This document shows, in pieces, positions 26,867 through 35,559 of a stretch of DNA of 64,000 nt. Where the stretch lies: the NCBI GenBank assembly GCA_934647165.1, contig CAKUFA010000002.1, forward strand, positions 79,877 to 143,876. The letters are read 5' to 3'. The stretch is from an uncultured Clostridia bacterium. GTDB taxonomy: Bacteria; Bacillota; Clostridia; Christensenellales; Aristaeellaceae. Each line of letters begins with the position of its first letter. The first letter of the stretch is position 1. Both the position numbers and the translations under genes were made by a program. Below the pieces are notes generated by a model. It had not been told where the DNA came from, ran no database searches, and worked only from the letters and a program-made list of their open reading frames with translations.

Positions 26867-28828
26867 TTAGCCAAAGAATTGCACGCATACCAGCTGCCAT
26901 GCTGTGCCGGCAAGCACAATCAGGTTCAGCAGGCCGAAGCACATGGTCCAGCCGTCTTTTTTCATGCGGTTATGCACGCCTTCAGGGGAAAGCAGCATCA
27001 TCAGCAGGGGCATCACAGGCAGCAGGTAGCGGGCCTGCACGCCGCTGAAATCATTTGTACCCACAGGCGAGAAGGCCACGTACATGGTGGTGAACACCAT
27101 GCCGACCACCATGCCTGCGATGATCAGCATAGCCAGGCGCAGCTTCCAGTTCAGCCGCTGCTTCAGCTCCGGATCATGATCCGTGAAAACAGTGAAGAAC
27201 ATCAGCCCCAGGCTGAGCCAGTTCAGCGTGCCGCTGCAAGAGCCGATGTATCCCCACAGCGTGCGGCTGTTGGTGAGGAAATAGTCACCGAAGGAACGGA
27301 AGATGGTGGAGAAGAAGTAGCCAAGATAGGTCAGCGGATGATGGAGGATGAAAGCGATTTGTGCGCTGCTGTCCGCGCCGGGGCCGCGGTTGTCCTGCAA
27401 GGCGATGTTGCCGCCTGCCACATTGAACACCATGGCCAGCACAACGCCTGCCATGCACACCATGGCCAGCAGCTTGAATGCTGTGCGCTGGCCGCCGGAA
27501 GCAAACTTCCTGCGCGGCAGAAGGAGTACAAGCAGCAGCAGGGGGATGTACACAATCTTTGTCATGGAGCCGACCACAAAGCACAGCAGAATACCCAGCG
27601 CGCGCTGCCAGGAAAGCGGCGTTTCGCGATCCAGCATGGCGTCTACCGCAAGGGCGATGCCCAAATAGCACAGGGCGGTTCCGGTGGCGTCATAGGTGAC
27701 GCTGCACGCCTGATACATGGCCGAAGGCATCAGCGTTGCGCAGGCCATTACCATCTTGAAACGGCGCAGCGCTTTGACAGCGAAGAAGCAGACGATGACG
27801 TAGAGCAGCATGTTGGCCATGCGTGCGGCGATGAACTGCAAATGCATGGGCAAGCCCAAAGCACGTGCCAGGCGAATGCCTGCCGCCATGACCACATAGC
27901 TGGTGTCGGAGAACGACCAGGTGATTTCCTCGGGCGTTGCATCCTCCGCCAGGGCGGCCTCATCCATTTGGCGGATGAGCGCATTTTCATCCCGCAAAGT
28001 GTCCAACCGATGGGTGACAAGGTTGTTTTCATTCATACTCCAGGACAGCGCGCCCATCAGCGTGGCCGCATGCGGCACCTCCACCTTGGGCCAGGTGCTC
28101 AGCAGGAAAGCGCGCACAGAGTGCACCTCGTCATCAAAGCAGATGGTGACGTTGACAGGCAGAGCAATGCTGAGGAACAGTCCCATGCACAGCGCCACGC
28201 ACAGAAACGCCAGCTCCTGCCGCTTGCCCATGGCCTTGCGAAAGGCGATGAGCAGATAGGCGCATGCGGAAACGAGGCCGAAGAGCAGCATGCGGTTCCA
28301 GTTGAGCACCACCTCATTGTGCACCTGCGCACCCTCAATGGTTACCCCCATGGGGAACGTGACGGACAGCGCCGTGACTTCCCGGTCAATGAGTACGGAG
28401 TCTTCAGGGAGCGAATCCAGGAAAACGGAAGTCACCTGCGTTTCGCTGCCATCGGCAAGGGTGCAGCGCACGGTGTAGCGCTGGCTGGCTGCAACGGATC
28501 CTTCCAGTGTCAGCTCGTGCACAAAGCCGGTGTAGGGAATATACAGCGCCTGGCTGTCGTCGCTGACAGCAAACAGCGCAGCGGCAAATTCCGCATCCGC
28601 GTAGGATTCGGTATCCTCATCTTCGGCTGTATCTTCATAGGGGTCGTAAAGCGCTTCGCCGCTTTCCGCGTCCACCAGTGAAAAGGTCATGCTGTCCAGC
28701 GTATGCAATCCGGTGTTTTGTGCGTCCAGCCGCAGCAGCGGCAGCTGGCACAGCGCTTCCAGCGCAAACATGGCGGCAAGGACCACAATGGGCAGCATCA
28801 CCCATTTCAAAACAGTGTGCTTACGCAT
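26867..28828 (-). CDS. DUF2142 family polytopic membrane protein
   Basis: A 653-residue membrane protein: one N-terminal helix (VLKWVMLPIVVLAAMFALEAL), an extracytoplasmic beta-rich domain of about 170 residues, then a block of about ten helices. The helical part, including VTICFDDEVHSVRAFLLSTW and VTYDATGTALCYLGIALAVD, matches the DUF2142 family, which resembles GT-C glycosyltransferases acting on lipid-linked sugars. The ATG at 28828 has GGAG upstream and overlaps the end of the preceding gene by 8 bp, so the two are translationally coupled. A role in surface glycan or teichoic acid modification is plausible but unproven. Confidence 0.85.
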   Translation of the reverse strand: MRKHTVLKWVMLPIVVLAAMFALEALCQLPLLRLDAQNTGLHTLDSMTFSLVDAESGEALYDPYEDTAEDEDTESYADAEFAAALFAVSDDSQALYIPYTGFVHELTLEGSVAASQRYTVRCTLADGSETQVTSVFLDSLPEDSVLIDREVTALSVTFPMGVTIEGAQVHNEVVLNWNRMLLFGLVSACAYLLIAFRKAMGKRQELAFLCVALCMGLFLSIALPVNVTICFDDEVHSVRAFLLSTWPKVEVPHAATLMGALSWSMNENNLVTHRLDTLRDENALIRQMDEAALAEDATPEEITWSFSDTSYVVMAAGIRLARALGLPMHLQFIAARMANMLLYVIVCFFAVKALRRFKMVMACATLMPSAMYQACSVTYDATGTALCYLGIALAVDAMLDRETPLSWQRALGILLCFVVGSMTKIVYIPLLLLVLLLPRRKFASGGQRTAFKLLAMVCMAGVVLAMVFNVAGGNIALQDNRGPGADSSAQIAFILHHPLTYLGYFFSTIFRSFGDYFLTNSRTLWGYIGSCSGTLNWLSLGLMFFTVFTDHDPELKQRLNWKLRLAMLIIAGMVVGMVFTTMYVAFSPVGTNDFSGVQARYLLPVMPLLMMLLSPEGVHNRMKKDGWTMCFGLLNLIVLAGTAWQLVCVQFFG

Positions 28829-29465
28829 GGCGGCGCTCCTTTCTTCCGGCGAGGGGCAGGCAGGCAACAAAGCACAGCGCCACCAACCAGCAGGTGAAAG
28901 CGGCCATGGTGCCGGGAACCGTATTTTCATAGGTTAAACGGATGCACATGGCATTCGTGGAATCGCTTGTGCCGTCCGGCAGGGTGAGCACCGTGCCCTC
29001 TGCGGGCGCGTCAAGCTCGCCCATGCGTACAGTGACGCCTTTTTGTTCCGTGCAGTTGGAGGAAACATGCAGCGTATAGCGCTTGCCTGCGCTGTTCCCG
29101 ATGGCTTTGGGCAGCGTCAGGGTCACATAGGCGTTGTTGCGCAATTCGCCAACGGGATAGTCTGCCGAGGCAAGCAGCGCGCCGTTTTCATCAAGCAGCC
29201 ACAGGGTCAGCGTTCCGGCTTTGACCTTTTTGCTGTAATTGGAGAACATCACGCTGACGGCGGCGAGGTTTTCTTCACCGGCAGTGAAGGACTGGGATGC
29301 GCCCTGCTCCGTCAGCATACCAATGCCCTTCTGGTGCTTGGCAATGAGCGAAGTCTCTGTCTGCCGAACCTGCGCATCCTGAAACAGGCCGACGGTACCC
29401 AGCGCGGAAAAAATGAGCGCCATTGCCAAAAGAAAAATCCTGGCACGGGTGAAAAATGACTGCAT
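28821..29465 (-). CDS. membrane-anchored beta-sandwich protein, unknown function
   Basis: The 214-residue protein has an N-terminal membrane helix (IFLLAMALIFSALGTVGLF), an extracytoplasmic domain of about 130 residues rich in beta strands (SVMFSNYSKKVKAGTLTLWL), and a C-terminal helix (AAFTCWLVALCFVACLPLA). The domain resembles the beta domain at the start of the following DUF2142 protein, suggesting the two share a partner or ligand. Overlap with that gene indicates one transcription unit. AAAGGAG precedes the ATG. I do not recognise a named family. Confidence 0.75.
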   Translation of the reverse strand: MQSFFTRARIFLLAMALIFSALGTVGLFQDAQVRQTETSLIAKHQKGIGMLTEQGASQSFTAGEENLAAVSVMFSNYSKKVKAGTLTLWLLDENGALLASADYPVGELRNNAYVTLTLPKAIGNSAGKRYTLHVSSNCTEQKGVTVRMGELDAPAEGTVLTLPDGTSDSTNAMCIRLTYENTVPGTMAAFTCWLVALCFVACLPLAGRKERRHA

Positions 29466-29532
29466 AAAGCGAACTCCTTTGGCGGAAAAATTCCTGGTGG
29501 AAAAGGCTGCGTAAAGGCTAAACCCAGCTTGC

Positions 29533-30639
29533 TCAGGCGGTCATGCCATCGAAAAGGTAGTACAATCCAACACATACCAGCACGCCGATGACAATCGCCA
29601 GCAGCACCCGCCACGGGCTTACCGGCGCCTGGCCGTCGCAGCGGCCTGTCTGCCCGTTGACCAGCACATGGTACGCCTTGTTCTTGAACTGAAAGCTGCT
29701 CAGATACATGGGCAGCAGCGTCAGCTTATAACGGGTGTTGCGATGGCGGGTGTTGAGCGAGGATACCTGCGCTTCGTCCGCATGGGAGAGAATGTCTGCC
29801 CGGGCCAGATCGCGCATGTGGTTCTCAATGCGCTTTTGCGCCTCACTCCAGCCTTCGGTGACCGATACGGCGGGCTTTTCCGCCGCAAAGCCGCTCAGGT
29901 ATTCCGCCCGGTAACGGCGCAGTCCCTTCAGGTCATAGGGCTGCACGCGTTCCAGCAGGGATGCATCCAGCCGCTGGCTGCCGGGAATCACCACATCGTC
30001 AAAGCGATCCTCCACGTGGCCGAAGGCGGGCTCCCAACGGGTGCGCTGCTCACGGCGCATTTCCGTGGTTTGCTTGCCGTCCCGTTCTACGGTCACAGGC
30101 ACCTCCACATAGTAGTGGTGCCCTGCCTGGCCCACATAGTCGCTTGCCGCCTCATCGTCATACGTCCAGTGGGGCAGATAGATTCCTGTGATTTTGCCCA
30201 AATGCGCCATTTTCTTGGCCTTGCCGGGGGCGAACAGCTTGCCCTTTAGCCATTTGCGGAAGGAGGCCACCGCTGCTTTCTGCCCTACGCGGAAAGGCAG
30301 CACGCTCTCCGGCCGGATACCGGCTTCGCTCTGATCCTCCAGCACATGGGGGCTGCCGCAGAACGCGCAGAAGGTTGCGCTGTCCTTTTCGCCGAGCACG
30401 GTTTGTGCGCCGCAGCTTTGGCAGCGGATCACGCGCTTTTTTTCACCCCAGTCCTGCTGGCGGGCGTTGGGGGCTGCGTTCAGGTCATATTCTTCCGGCG
30501 GGGTGGAGTCCTGCTCCACATGGCTGGTTGCACCGCAAAAAGGGCATTTCATGTCGCCACTTTCCGGATCCCATACGGGGCGCCCGCCGCATCCCGGGCA
30601 GGAAAAGGTCTCCGCTATTTGCCGCATTGCATCTGTCAT
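29533..30639 (-). CDS. multi-zinc-ribbon protein with C-terminal membrane anchor
   Basis: The 368-residue protein starts with two zinc-ribbon pairs (CPGCGG...CPFCGA at residues 14-38 and CQSCGA...CAFCGS at 73-95), of the TFIIB-type/primosomal-like ribbon class. A conserved soluble region follows (LPHWTYDDEAASDYVGQAGH), and one membrane helix lies near the C terminus (VLLAIVIGVLVCVGLYYLF). Homologous arrangements are common in clostridia and annotated only as zinc-ribbon proteins. GGAGG lies 8 bp before the ATG. It has its own promoter at 30683-30711. Confidence 0.85.
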   Translation of the reverse strand: MTDAMRQIAETFSCPGCGGRPVWDPESGDMKCPFCGATSHVEQDSTPPEEYDLNAAPNARQQDWGEKKRVIRCQSCGAQTVLGEKDSATFCAFCGSPHVLEDQSEAGIRPESVLPFRVGQKAAVASFRKWLKGKLFAPGKAKKMAHLGKITGIYLPHWTYDDEAASDYVGQAGHHYYVEVPVTVERDGKQTTEMRREQRTRWEPAFGHVEDRFDDVVIPGSQRLDASLLERVQPYDLKGLRRYRAEYLSGFAAEKPAVSVTEGWSEAQKRIENHMRDLARADILSHADEAQVSSLNTRHRNTRYKLTLLPMYLSSFQFKNKAYHVLVNGQTGRCDGQAPVSPWRVLLAIVIGVLVCVGLYYLFDGMTA

Positions 30640-30682
30640 TGGTGCATTCCTCCATTTTCATTTGTTCATGGAATGGACTTTC

Positions 30683-30711
30683 ATTATAGCATACTCCGCG
30701 CTGATGTGCAA
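30683..30711 (-). promoter_or_regulatory. promoter of the zinc-ribbon gene
   Basis: On the minus strand TTGCAC (30706-30711) and TATAAT (30683-30688) are 17 bp apart, about 44 bp before the start codon. Confidence 0.75.
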
Positions 30712-30769
30712 TTTTTGAAAACTGTGTTCATCATTCGGCGGAAAAGCGCCATTTCTCCCCCTTCGTCCC

Positions 30770-30798
30770 TTGCCTTGCGCTGCGCTTTGTGATACCAT
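30770..30798 (+). promoter_or_regulatory. weak promoter of the mtrB-pfkA operon
   Basis: TTGCCT (30770-30775) and TACCAT (30793-30798) are 17 bp apart, 45 bp before the mtrB ATG. Both hexamers deviate from consensus, so confidence is moderate. Confidence 0.45.
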
Positions 30799-30843
30799 GA
30801 TGCGTAGATGCTCTTTTTATGGGCAAAGGAGGACAGATTGCCT

Positions 30844-31089
30844 ATGGCAGAGGAAAATGAGAGCCGGGATTTTGTGGTGGTGAAGGCGCTGGAGAACGGC
30901 GTGAATCTCATTGGCATGACTCGCGGACGGGACACCAGGCTGCTGCACACGGAAAAGCTTGATGCGGGGGAAGTGATTGTGGCGCAGTTCACCGAAAACA
31001 CCTCCGCCATGAAAATTCGCGGAAAAGCACGTATTTACACAGCTTATGGCGTAGTAGAATCCGGCATGGAAACGGAAGAGAGGAGATAA
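30844..31089 (+). CDS. mtrB: tryptophan RNA-binding attenuation protein (TRAP)
   Basis: TRAP forms an 11-subunit ring that, with tryptophan bound, wraps RNA carrying spaced GAG/UAG triplets and blocks trp gene expression. The 81-residue protein aligns closely with Bacillus TRAP: RDFVVVKALENGVNLIGMTR, then TEKLDAGEVIVAQFTENTSA and MKIRG. The RNA-contacting Lys and Arg of Bacillus TRAP (K37, K56, R58) correspond to K38, K57 and R59 here, and the Thr/Ser residues of the tryptophan pocket are kept. The ATG at 30844 with AAAGGAGG upstream is preferred to one 36 bp earlier. It is 6 bp from pfkA, an unexpected partner; no trp genes are nearby. Confidence 0.9.
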   Translation: MAEENESRDFVVVKALENGVNLIGMTRGRDTRLLHTEKLDAGEVIVAQFTENTSAMKIRGKARIYTAYGVVESGMETEERR

Positions 31090-31095
31090 ACAATC

Positions 31096-32145
31096 ATGCG
31101 GAAAATCGGTGTATTAACCAGCGGCGGCGACAGCCCGGGCATGAATGCGGCAGTGATGGCCATTGCCCGAAGCGCCGCGCTTTACGGAATGCCATTGGTA
31201 GGCATCAAGCGGGGATACAACGGCCTGCTGCGCAAAAGCACCAATCTGCGCGATGATGTGATGGAGATGGTGCTTGACACCGTGCTGGACATTGCGGATC
31301 AGCCGGGTACCTATCTGCGCACAGCGCGGTGCGAGGAGTTTAAGGATCCCGCCTGGCGGGAGGTGGCCGTTAAAACCCTGCATGATCTGGAAATTGACGG
31401 CCTGGTGGTCATCGGCGGTGACGGCAGCTTTCAGGGCGCTATGCGGCTGTGCGAGCTGGGCATCCCCTGCATTGGCATTCCCGGCACCATTGACAACGAT
31501 TTGCCCTACACGGAAATGACCCTGGGCTTTGAAACGGCTGTGGAGGTATGCACGGAAGCCGTGCGTTCCATCCGTGCCACCTCCCGCAGCCATGACCGCC
31601 CGGCTGTGGTGGAAGTGATGGGACGCCATTGCGGCGACATTGCCCTCAAAACCGCCTGCGCGACGGGTGCGGAAATTGTTCTTGTGCCGGAGGTGCCCTG
31701 GAGCGTGGAACAGGCGGCTGCACGGCTGAACAAGCAGATTGCCAAGGGCAACACCCGCGCTACCATCGTTGTGGCGGAGGGCTGCTGGGAAGCCATGGCG
31801 CCTTTTGATATGTATACCTTCCTCAACAGCCACGGCAAAAAGTGCTATGAGGGCGAGCCGATTAGCGCGGTGCGCTTTGCCTCCATCATGAAGCGCATGT
31901 GCGGCATGGCGGAAGCGCGAGCCACGGTGATTGGTTATACTCAGCGCGGTGCGGAGCCTGTGGCCAAGGACAGCGCCTTTGCCTTTGAGGCGGGCAACCT
32001 GGCCGTTCGTCTTTTGCGGGATGGCATCAGCAATCAGGTTATCGGCGTTCGGCAGGGGCGCGTCTTCTATATGCCCATTGCCGAGGCGCTGCAAGCCAAA
32101 CGGGAATTCCGCCGAGATTTGTACGATCTGGTTAATACATTGTGA
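31096..32145 (+). CDS. pfkA: ATP-dependent 6-phosphofructokinase
   Basis: Phosphorylates fructose 6-phosphate to the 1,6-bisphosphate, the committed step of glycolysis. The 349-residue protein opens with KIGVLTSGGDSPGMNAA, has IGGDGSFQGA, where GGDG (not GGDD) marks an ATP rather than pyrophosphate enzyme, and PGTIDNDLPYTE with the catalytic Asp. MGRHCGDIA is the usual substrate-binding motif. Length is slightly above the 320 residues of typical bacterial PfkA. It is the second gene after mtrB and ends at a terminator. Confidence 0.95.
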   Translation: MRKIGVLTSGGDSPGMNAAVMAIARSAALYGMPLVGIKRGYNGLLRKSTNLRDDVMEMVLDTVLDIADQPGTYLRTARCEEFKDPAWREVAVKTLHDLEIDGLVVIGGDGSFQGAMRLCELGIPCIGIPGTIDNDLPYTEMTLGFETAVEVCTEAVRSIRATSRSHDRPAVVEVMGRHCGDIALKTACATGAEIVLVPEVPWSVEQAAARLNKQIAKGNTRATIVVAEGCWEAMAPFDMYTFLNSHGKKCYEGEPISAVRFASIMKRMCGMAEARATVIGYTQRGAEPVAKDSAFAFEAGNLAVRLLRDGISNQVIGVRQGRVFYMPIAEALQAKREFRRDLYDLVNTL

Positions 32146-32158
32146 TGGCCAACTTTTT

Positions 32159-32197
32159 GCCCGGCGGACGGCGTGCAAGCGCTCTGCCGGGCCTTTT
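32159..32197 (+). terminator. terminator after pfkA
   Basis: GCCCGGC pairs with GCCGGGC and is followed by TTTTT. Confidence 0.85.
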
Positions 32198-32212
32198 TGC
32201 AGCTGAACAAAA

Positions 32213-32259
32213 GCTAAACATTCCCCTATCGTTGACAAAATGTTTAGCGTGCGTATAAT
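32213..32259 (+). promoter_or_regulatory. promoter and inverted-repeat operator of the sugar operon
   Basis: TTGACA (32232-32237) and TATAAT (32254-32259), 16 bp apart, make a strong promoter 72 bp before the isomerase ATG. A perfect 10-bp inverted repeat, GCTAAACATT (32213-32222) and AATGTTTAGC (32239-32248), straddles the -35 element. This is the layout of a repressor operator. The regulator is not adjacent. Confidence 0.85.
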
Positions 32260-32330
32260 GGAAAACAGAAGAACAGGCGGCGGGAAAAGCGGACGCGCCG
32301 TGCCCGTTTGCCCGAAAGGAGAAAAAAATC

Positions 32331-33755
32331 ATGAAAGCAACGATAAAGCTGGGCTATGCCCCAACCCGCCGTGCCATTTTCAGTGCGCCGGCCGCGGTGG
32401 AATACCGCAAGCTGACGGCTGAACGGCTGCGCCAACTGGGCGTGGACTTTGTGGATATTGACGATGTGAACGATGAAGGCCTTCTTTATGATGATACGGG
32501 GATGGAGAAAATCGCCGAAAAGTTCAAACGTGAGAAGGTAGACGGACTGTTCCTGCCCCATGCGAATTTCGGCACGGAATACGAGTGCGCACGCCTGGCC
32601 AAGGAGCTGAATGTACCGGTGCTTTTGTGGGGTCCGCGGGATGAGCGGCCGGATGAAAACGGCATGCGCCTGCGCGACAGCCAGTGCGGCCTGTTTGCCA
32701 CCGGGAAGGTGCTGCGCCGCTTCCGCGTTCCCTTTACCTACATGAACAACTGCAACCTTGAGGATCCGGAGTTTGCCCGCGGCGTGCGGGATTTCCTGGC
32801 CGTGTGCAATGTGGTGAAGGTTTTCCGCCACACTCGCATTCTGCAAATCGGCCCGCGCCCGTTTGATTTCTGGAGCACCATGTGCAACGAGGGCGAACTG
32901 CTGGAGAAGTTCAACATCCAGCTTTCACCGATCCCCTTGCCCGAACTGTATGCTGAAATGCGCAAATGGCGCGCGGAAAAAATAGAAGTGGAAAAGGTTG
33001 TTGCCTATTGCAGGCAGAACATGACCTGCAACATTGAAGACAACTCCCTTGCGCGCGTGGCGGAGCTGAAGGTGGCCATGAAGGCGCTTGCGGAAAAGTA
33101 TGGCTGCAACGCCATTGCCATCCAGTGCTGGAACGCCTTGCAGGATGAAATCGGCATCATGCCCTGTGCGGCGAACGCGCTGCTCAATGAAGAGGGCATT
33201 CCGGTGGTGTGCGAAACGGATATCCACGGCGCTATCTCCCAGCTGATTGCCGAGGCGGCCAGCATGGGTGAACGCCGTGTGATGTTCAGCGACTGGACTG
33301 TTCGCCATCCGGACAATGATAACGGCGAACTTTTGCAGCACTGCGGCCCGTGGCCTATTTCCGTGGCCAGGGAAAAGCCTGCCATCTGTGTGCCGGTGGC
33401 CTTCCCGCAAAACGGCGCCGTGTCTGCCGAAGCCAAGCATGGCCCCATGAGCCTTGTGCGGTTTGATGGGGATGACGGGCAGTACAGCATCCTGCTGGGG
33501 CATGCCCGGGGCATTGACGGCCCCTGGACGCGCGGCACCTATGTGTGGGTGGAGGTAAACAACCTCAAGCGCCTGGAGGCCAAAGTGGTGGAAGGCCCGT
33601 ATATCCATCATGTGGCTGCCATTCATGGGGATGTGGTGTCCGTGATCTATGAGGCATGCAAATACCTCGGCGTAAAGCCGGATCTGTATGATCCCATTGA
33701 GGATAAGGTGCAGGCGTATCTCCATGGGGAAGACGTGACGTTTGACGAGGTGTGA
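32331..33755 (+). CDS. FucI/AraA-fold sugar isomerase family protein
   Basis: A 474-residue protein of the L-fucose/L-arabinose isomerase superfamily, which interconverts aldoses and ketoses with a divalent metal. Supporting stretches are a Rossmann-like N-terminal half (GLFLPHANFGTEYECARLAK), RILQIGPRPFDFWSTMCNEG in the middle, and VVCETDIHGAISQLIAEAAS plus EVNNLKRLEAKVVEGPYIHH toward the end. The substrate is not obvious; the following split transketolase and FGGY kinase point to a pentose. It starts at an ATG behind GAAAGGAG and is translated in an operon of four, its stop almost touching the next start. Confidence 0.85.
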   Translation: MKATIKLGYAPTRRAIFSAPAAVEYRKLTAERLRQLGVDFVDIDDVNDEGLLYDDTGMEKIAEKFKREKVDGLFLPHANFGTEYECARLAKELNVPVLLWGPRDERPDENGMRLRDSQCGLFATGKVLRRFRVPFTYMNNCNLEDPEFARGVRDFLAVCNVVKVFRHTRILQIGPRPFDFWSTMCNEGELLEKFNIQLSPIPLPELYAEMRKWRAEKIEVEKVVAYCRQNMTCNIEDNSLARVAELKVAMKALAEKYGCNAIAIQCWNALQDEIGIMPCAANALLNEEGIPVVCETDIHGAISQLIAEAASMGERRVMFSDWTVRHPDNDNGELLQHCGPWPISVAREKPAICVPVAFPQNGAVSAEAKHGPMSLVRFDGDDGQYSILLGHARGIDGPWTRGTYVWVEVNNLKRLEAKVVEGPYIHHVAAIHGDVVSVIYEACKYLGVKPDLYDPIEDKVQAYLHGEDVTFDEV

Positions 33756-33757
33756 AA

Positions 33758-34588
33758 ATGAACGCACTGGCAGTAAAAGCATATAAGCTCCGCCAGGATG
33801 TGCTGGACATCATTATGGCGGGCGGAGGCGGCCATATTGGCGGGGATATGAGCAGCATGGAAATCATGCTCACCCTCTACAGCCGCATGCATATTTCAGC
33901 CTCCACTCTGGATGACCCAAATCGGGATCGGTTTGTGCTCTCCAAGGGTCACTGCGTGGAAACGCTCTACGCCGTGCTGGCAGATAAGGGTATCATGGAG
34001 TTTGAAACGGTCAAGGCGCAATTCTCTCGCTTTGGCAGCGAATACATCGGACACCCGCACAACACCCTTCCGGGGATTGAGATGAATTCCGGTTCCTTGG
34101 GGCATGGGTTGTCCGTGTGCGTTGGCATGGCGCTGGCAGCGCGGATGGACGGGCGCAGCTACCGCACTTACACCCTTATGGGTGACGGCGAATTGGCGGA
34201 GGGCTCCGTGTGGGAGGGCGCCATGGCCGCCGGGCACTATCAGCTGGACAACCTGTGCGCGGTGATTGACCGCAACCATTTGCAGATTTCCGGCACCACC
34301 GAGCAGGTGATGACCCCGGGTGACCTGTATGCGCGCTTTGCCGCATTCGGCTGGCATGTTATCGACGTGCGGGACGGCAATGATGTGGCGCAGTTGAACG
34401 CGGCCTTTGATGAAGCGGAACGCACCAAAGGAAAGCCCACGCTGCTCATTGCCAACACGGTCAAAGGCAAGGGTTCGCCGCTGATGGAGAACAAAGCCGG
34501 GTGGCATCACCACCTGCCCACGCAGGAAGAATATGAGCAGATTAAACGAGACCTGGCCGCACGAAAGGGGGCGCTTGAGCGTGAATAA
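33758..34588 (+). CDS. transketolase, N-terminal (thiamine diphosphate-binding) subunit
   Basis: The first half of a two-polypeptide transketolase, 276 residues. It carries the cofactor motif MGDGELAEGSVWEGAMAA with GDG near residue 146 and the His-containing segments SKGHCVETLYAVL and IGHPHNTLPGIEMNSGSLGHG. With the next gene it forms one active enzyme moving two-carbon ketol units. The ATG at 33758 sits 2 bp after the isomerase stop; GAGGTG is the ribosome site. Being dedicated to a sugar operon, it is probably a specialised version rather than the central pentose phosphate enzyme. Confidence 0.92.
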   Translation: MNALAVKAYKLRQDVLDIIMAGGGGHIGGDMSSMEIMLTLYSRMHISASTLDDPNRDRFVLSKGHCVETLYAVLADKGIMEFETVKAQFSRFGSEYIGHPHNTLPGIEMNSGSLGHGLSVCVGMALAARMDGRSYRTYTLMGDGELAEGSVWEGAMAAGHYQLDNLCAVIDRNHLQISGTTEQVMTPGDLYARFAAFGWHVIDVRDGNDVAQLNAAFDEAERTKGKPTLLIANTVKGKGSPLMENKAGWHHHLPTQEEYEQIKRDLAARKGALERE

Positions 34589-35519
34589 GATTGCGAACCG
34601 CGCCGTGATGTGCGAGGTGCTCAAGGAAGCTGCGGCGCATGACCCCAACCTGGTGGTGCTGTGCAGCGATTCCCGGGGATCCGCGTCCCTTACCAGCTTT
34701 GCGGAGGAATATCCGCAGCAGTTTGTGGAGGTCGGCATTGCCGAACAGAATCTGGTGAGCATTGCCGCCGGGCTTGCGTCCTGCGGCAAGCGCGCTTTTG
34801 CCGTTTCCCCGGCATCCTTTCTGTCTACCCGCAGCTATGAACAGTGCAAGGTGGATTGTGCCTATTCCGGCACCAATGTGAAGCTGGTGGGTATTTCCGG
34901 CGGCGTCAGCTACGGCGCGCTGGGCATGACGCACCACTCTGCCCAGGACATTGCCGCCATGAGCGCCATACCTGGCATGCGTGTGTATCTGCCAAGCGAC
35001 AGGCATCAAACCCGCAAGCTTTTTGAGGCACTTACATGCGATGAACAGACGGCCTACATCCGCCTGGGACGCAATCCTGTGGAGGATGTGTATGAAGAAG
35101 GCTGCGTTCCCTTTGAGATGAACCGGGCAACGACCCTGTGCGAAGGCACGGAGGTGCTGCTGGTGGCTTGCGGCGAAATGGTGAAGCCTATTCAGGATGC
35201 AGCCCGCATCCTGAACGACAGGGGTATTTCCACCGGCGCGCTGGATATGTATTGCGTCAAACCTTTGGATGCGGAAACGCTCCTTGCTGCGGCCAGGGGC
35301 AAGAAGCTCGTGGTCACTGCGGAAGAACACGCTCCCTTTGGCGGCCTGGGTTCCATGGTTGCACAGGTTGTTTCTGCAAATGATCCCCGGCGCGTGGTGA
35401 ACCTTGCCCTGCCGGATGCGCCGGTCATCACCGGCACATCAAAGGAAGTGTTCCGCTATTACGGGCTGACGGGCGAAGGCATTGCAGAAAAAGTGCAATC
35501 TCTGCTCAAAACCTGTTGA
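34581..35519 (+). CDS. transketolase, C-terminal subunit
   Basis: The second half of the split transketolase, 312 residues. The pyrimidine-binding domain shows FVEVGIAEQNLVSIAAGLAS with the catalytic Glu, and GGVSYGALGMTHHSAQDIA. The C-terminal domain follows (ALDMYCVKPLDAETLLAAAR). Translation most likely starts at GTG 34581 (VNKIANRAVM), 8 bp inside the previous gene and after AAAGGGGG. An earlier in-frame ATG at 34533 would overlap more and adds unconserved residues. Confidence 0.92.
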   Translation: MNKIANRAVMCEVLKEAAAHDPNLVVLCSDSRGSASLTSFAEEYPQQFVEVGIAEQNLVSIAAGLASCGKRAFAVSPASFLSTRSYEQCKVDCAYSGTNVKLVGISGGVSYGALGMTHHSAQDIAAMSAIPGMRVYLPSDRHQTRKLFEALTCDEQTAYIRLGRNPVEDVYEEGCVPFEMNRATTLCEGTEVLLVACGEMVKPIQDAARILNDRGISTGALDMYCVKPLDAETLLAAARGKKLVVTAEEHAPFGGLGSMVAQVVSANDPRRVVNLALPDAPVITGTSKEVFRYYGLTGEGIAEKVQSLLKTC

Positions 35520-35559
35520 TCATAGCTTTCTCACCCCAAGCAAGCGAGGTGCATAACCT

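Noticed and set aside
26792..28681. Open frame of 629 codons antisense to the DUF2142 gene
   Set aside because: No start signal or domain; it begins in a terminator hairpin and is His/Gln-rich in the manner of a reverse reading.
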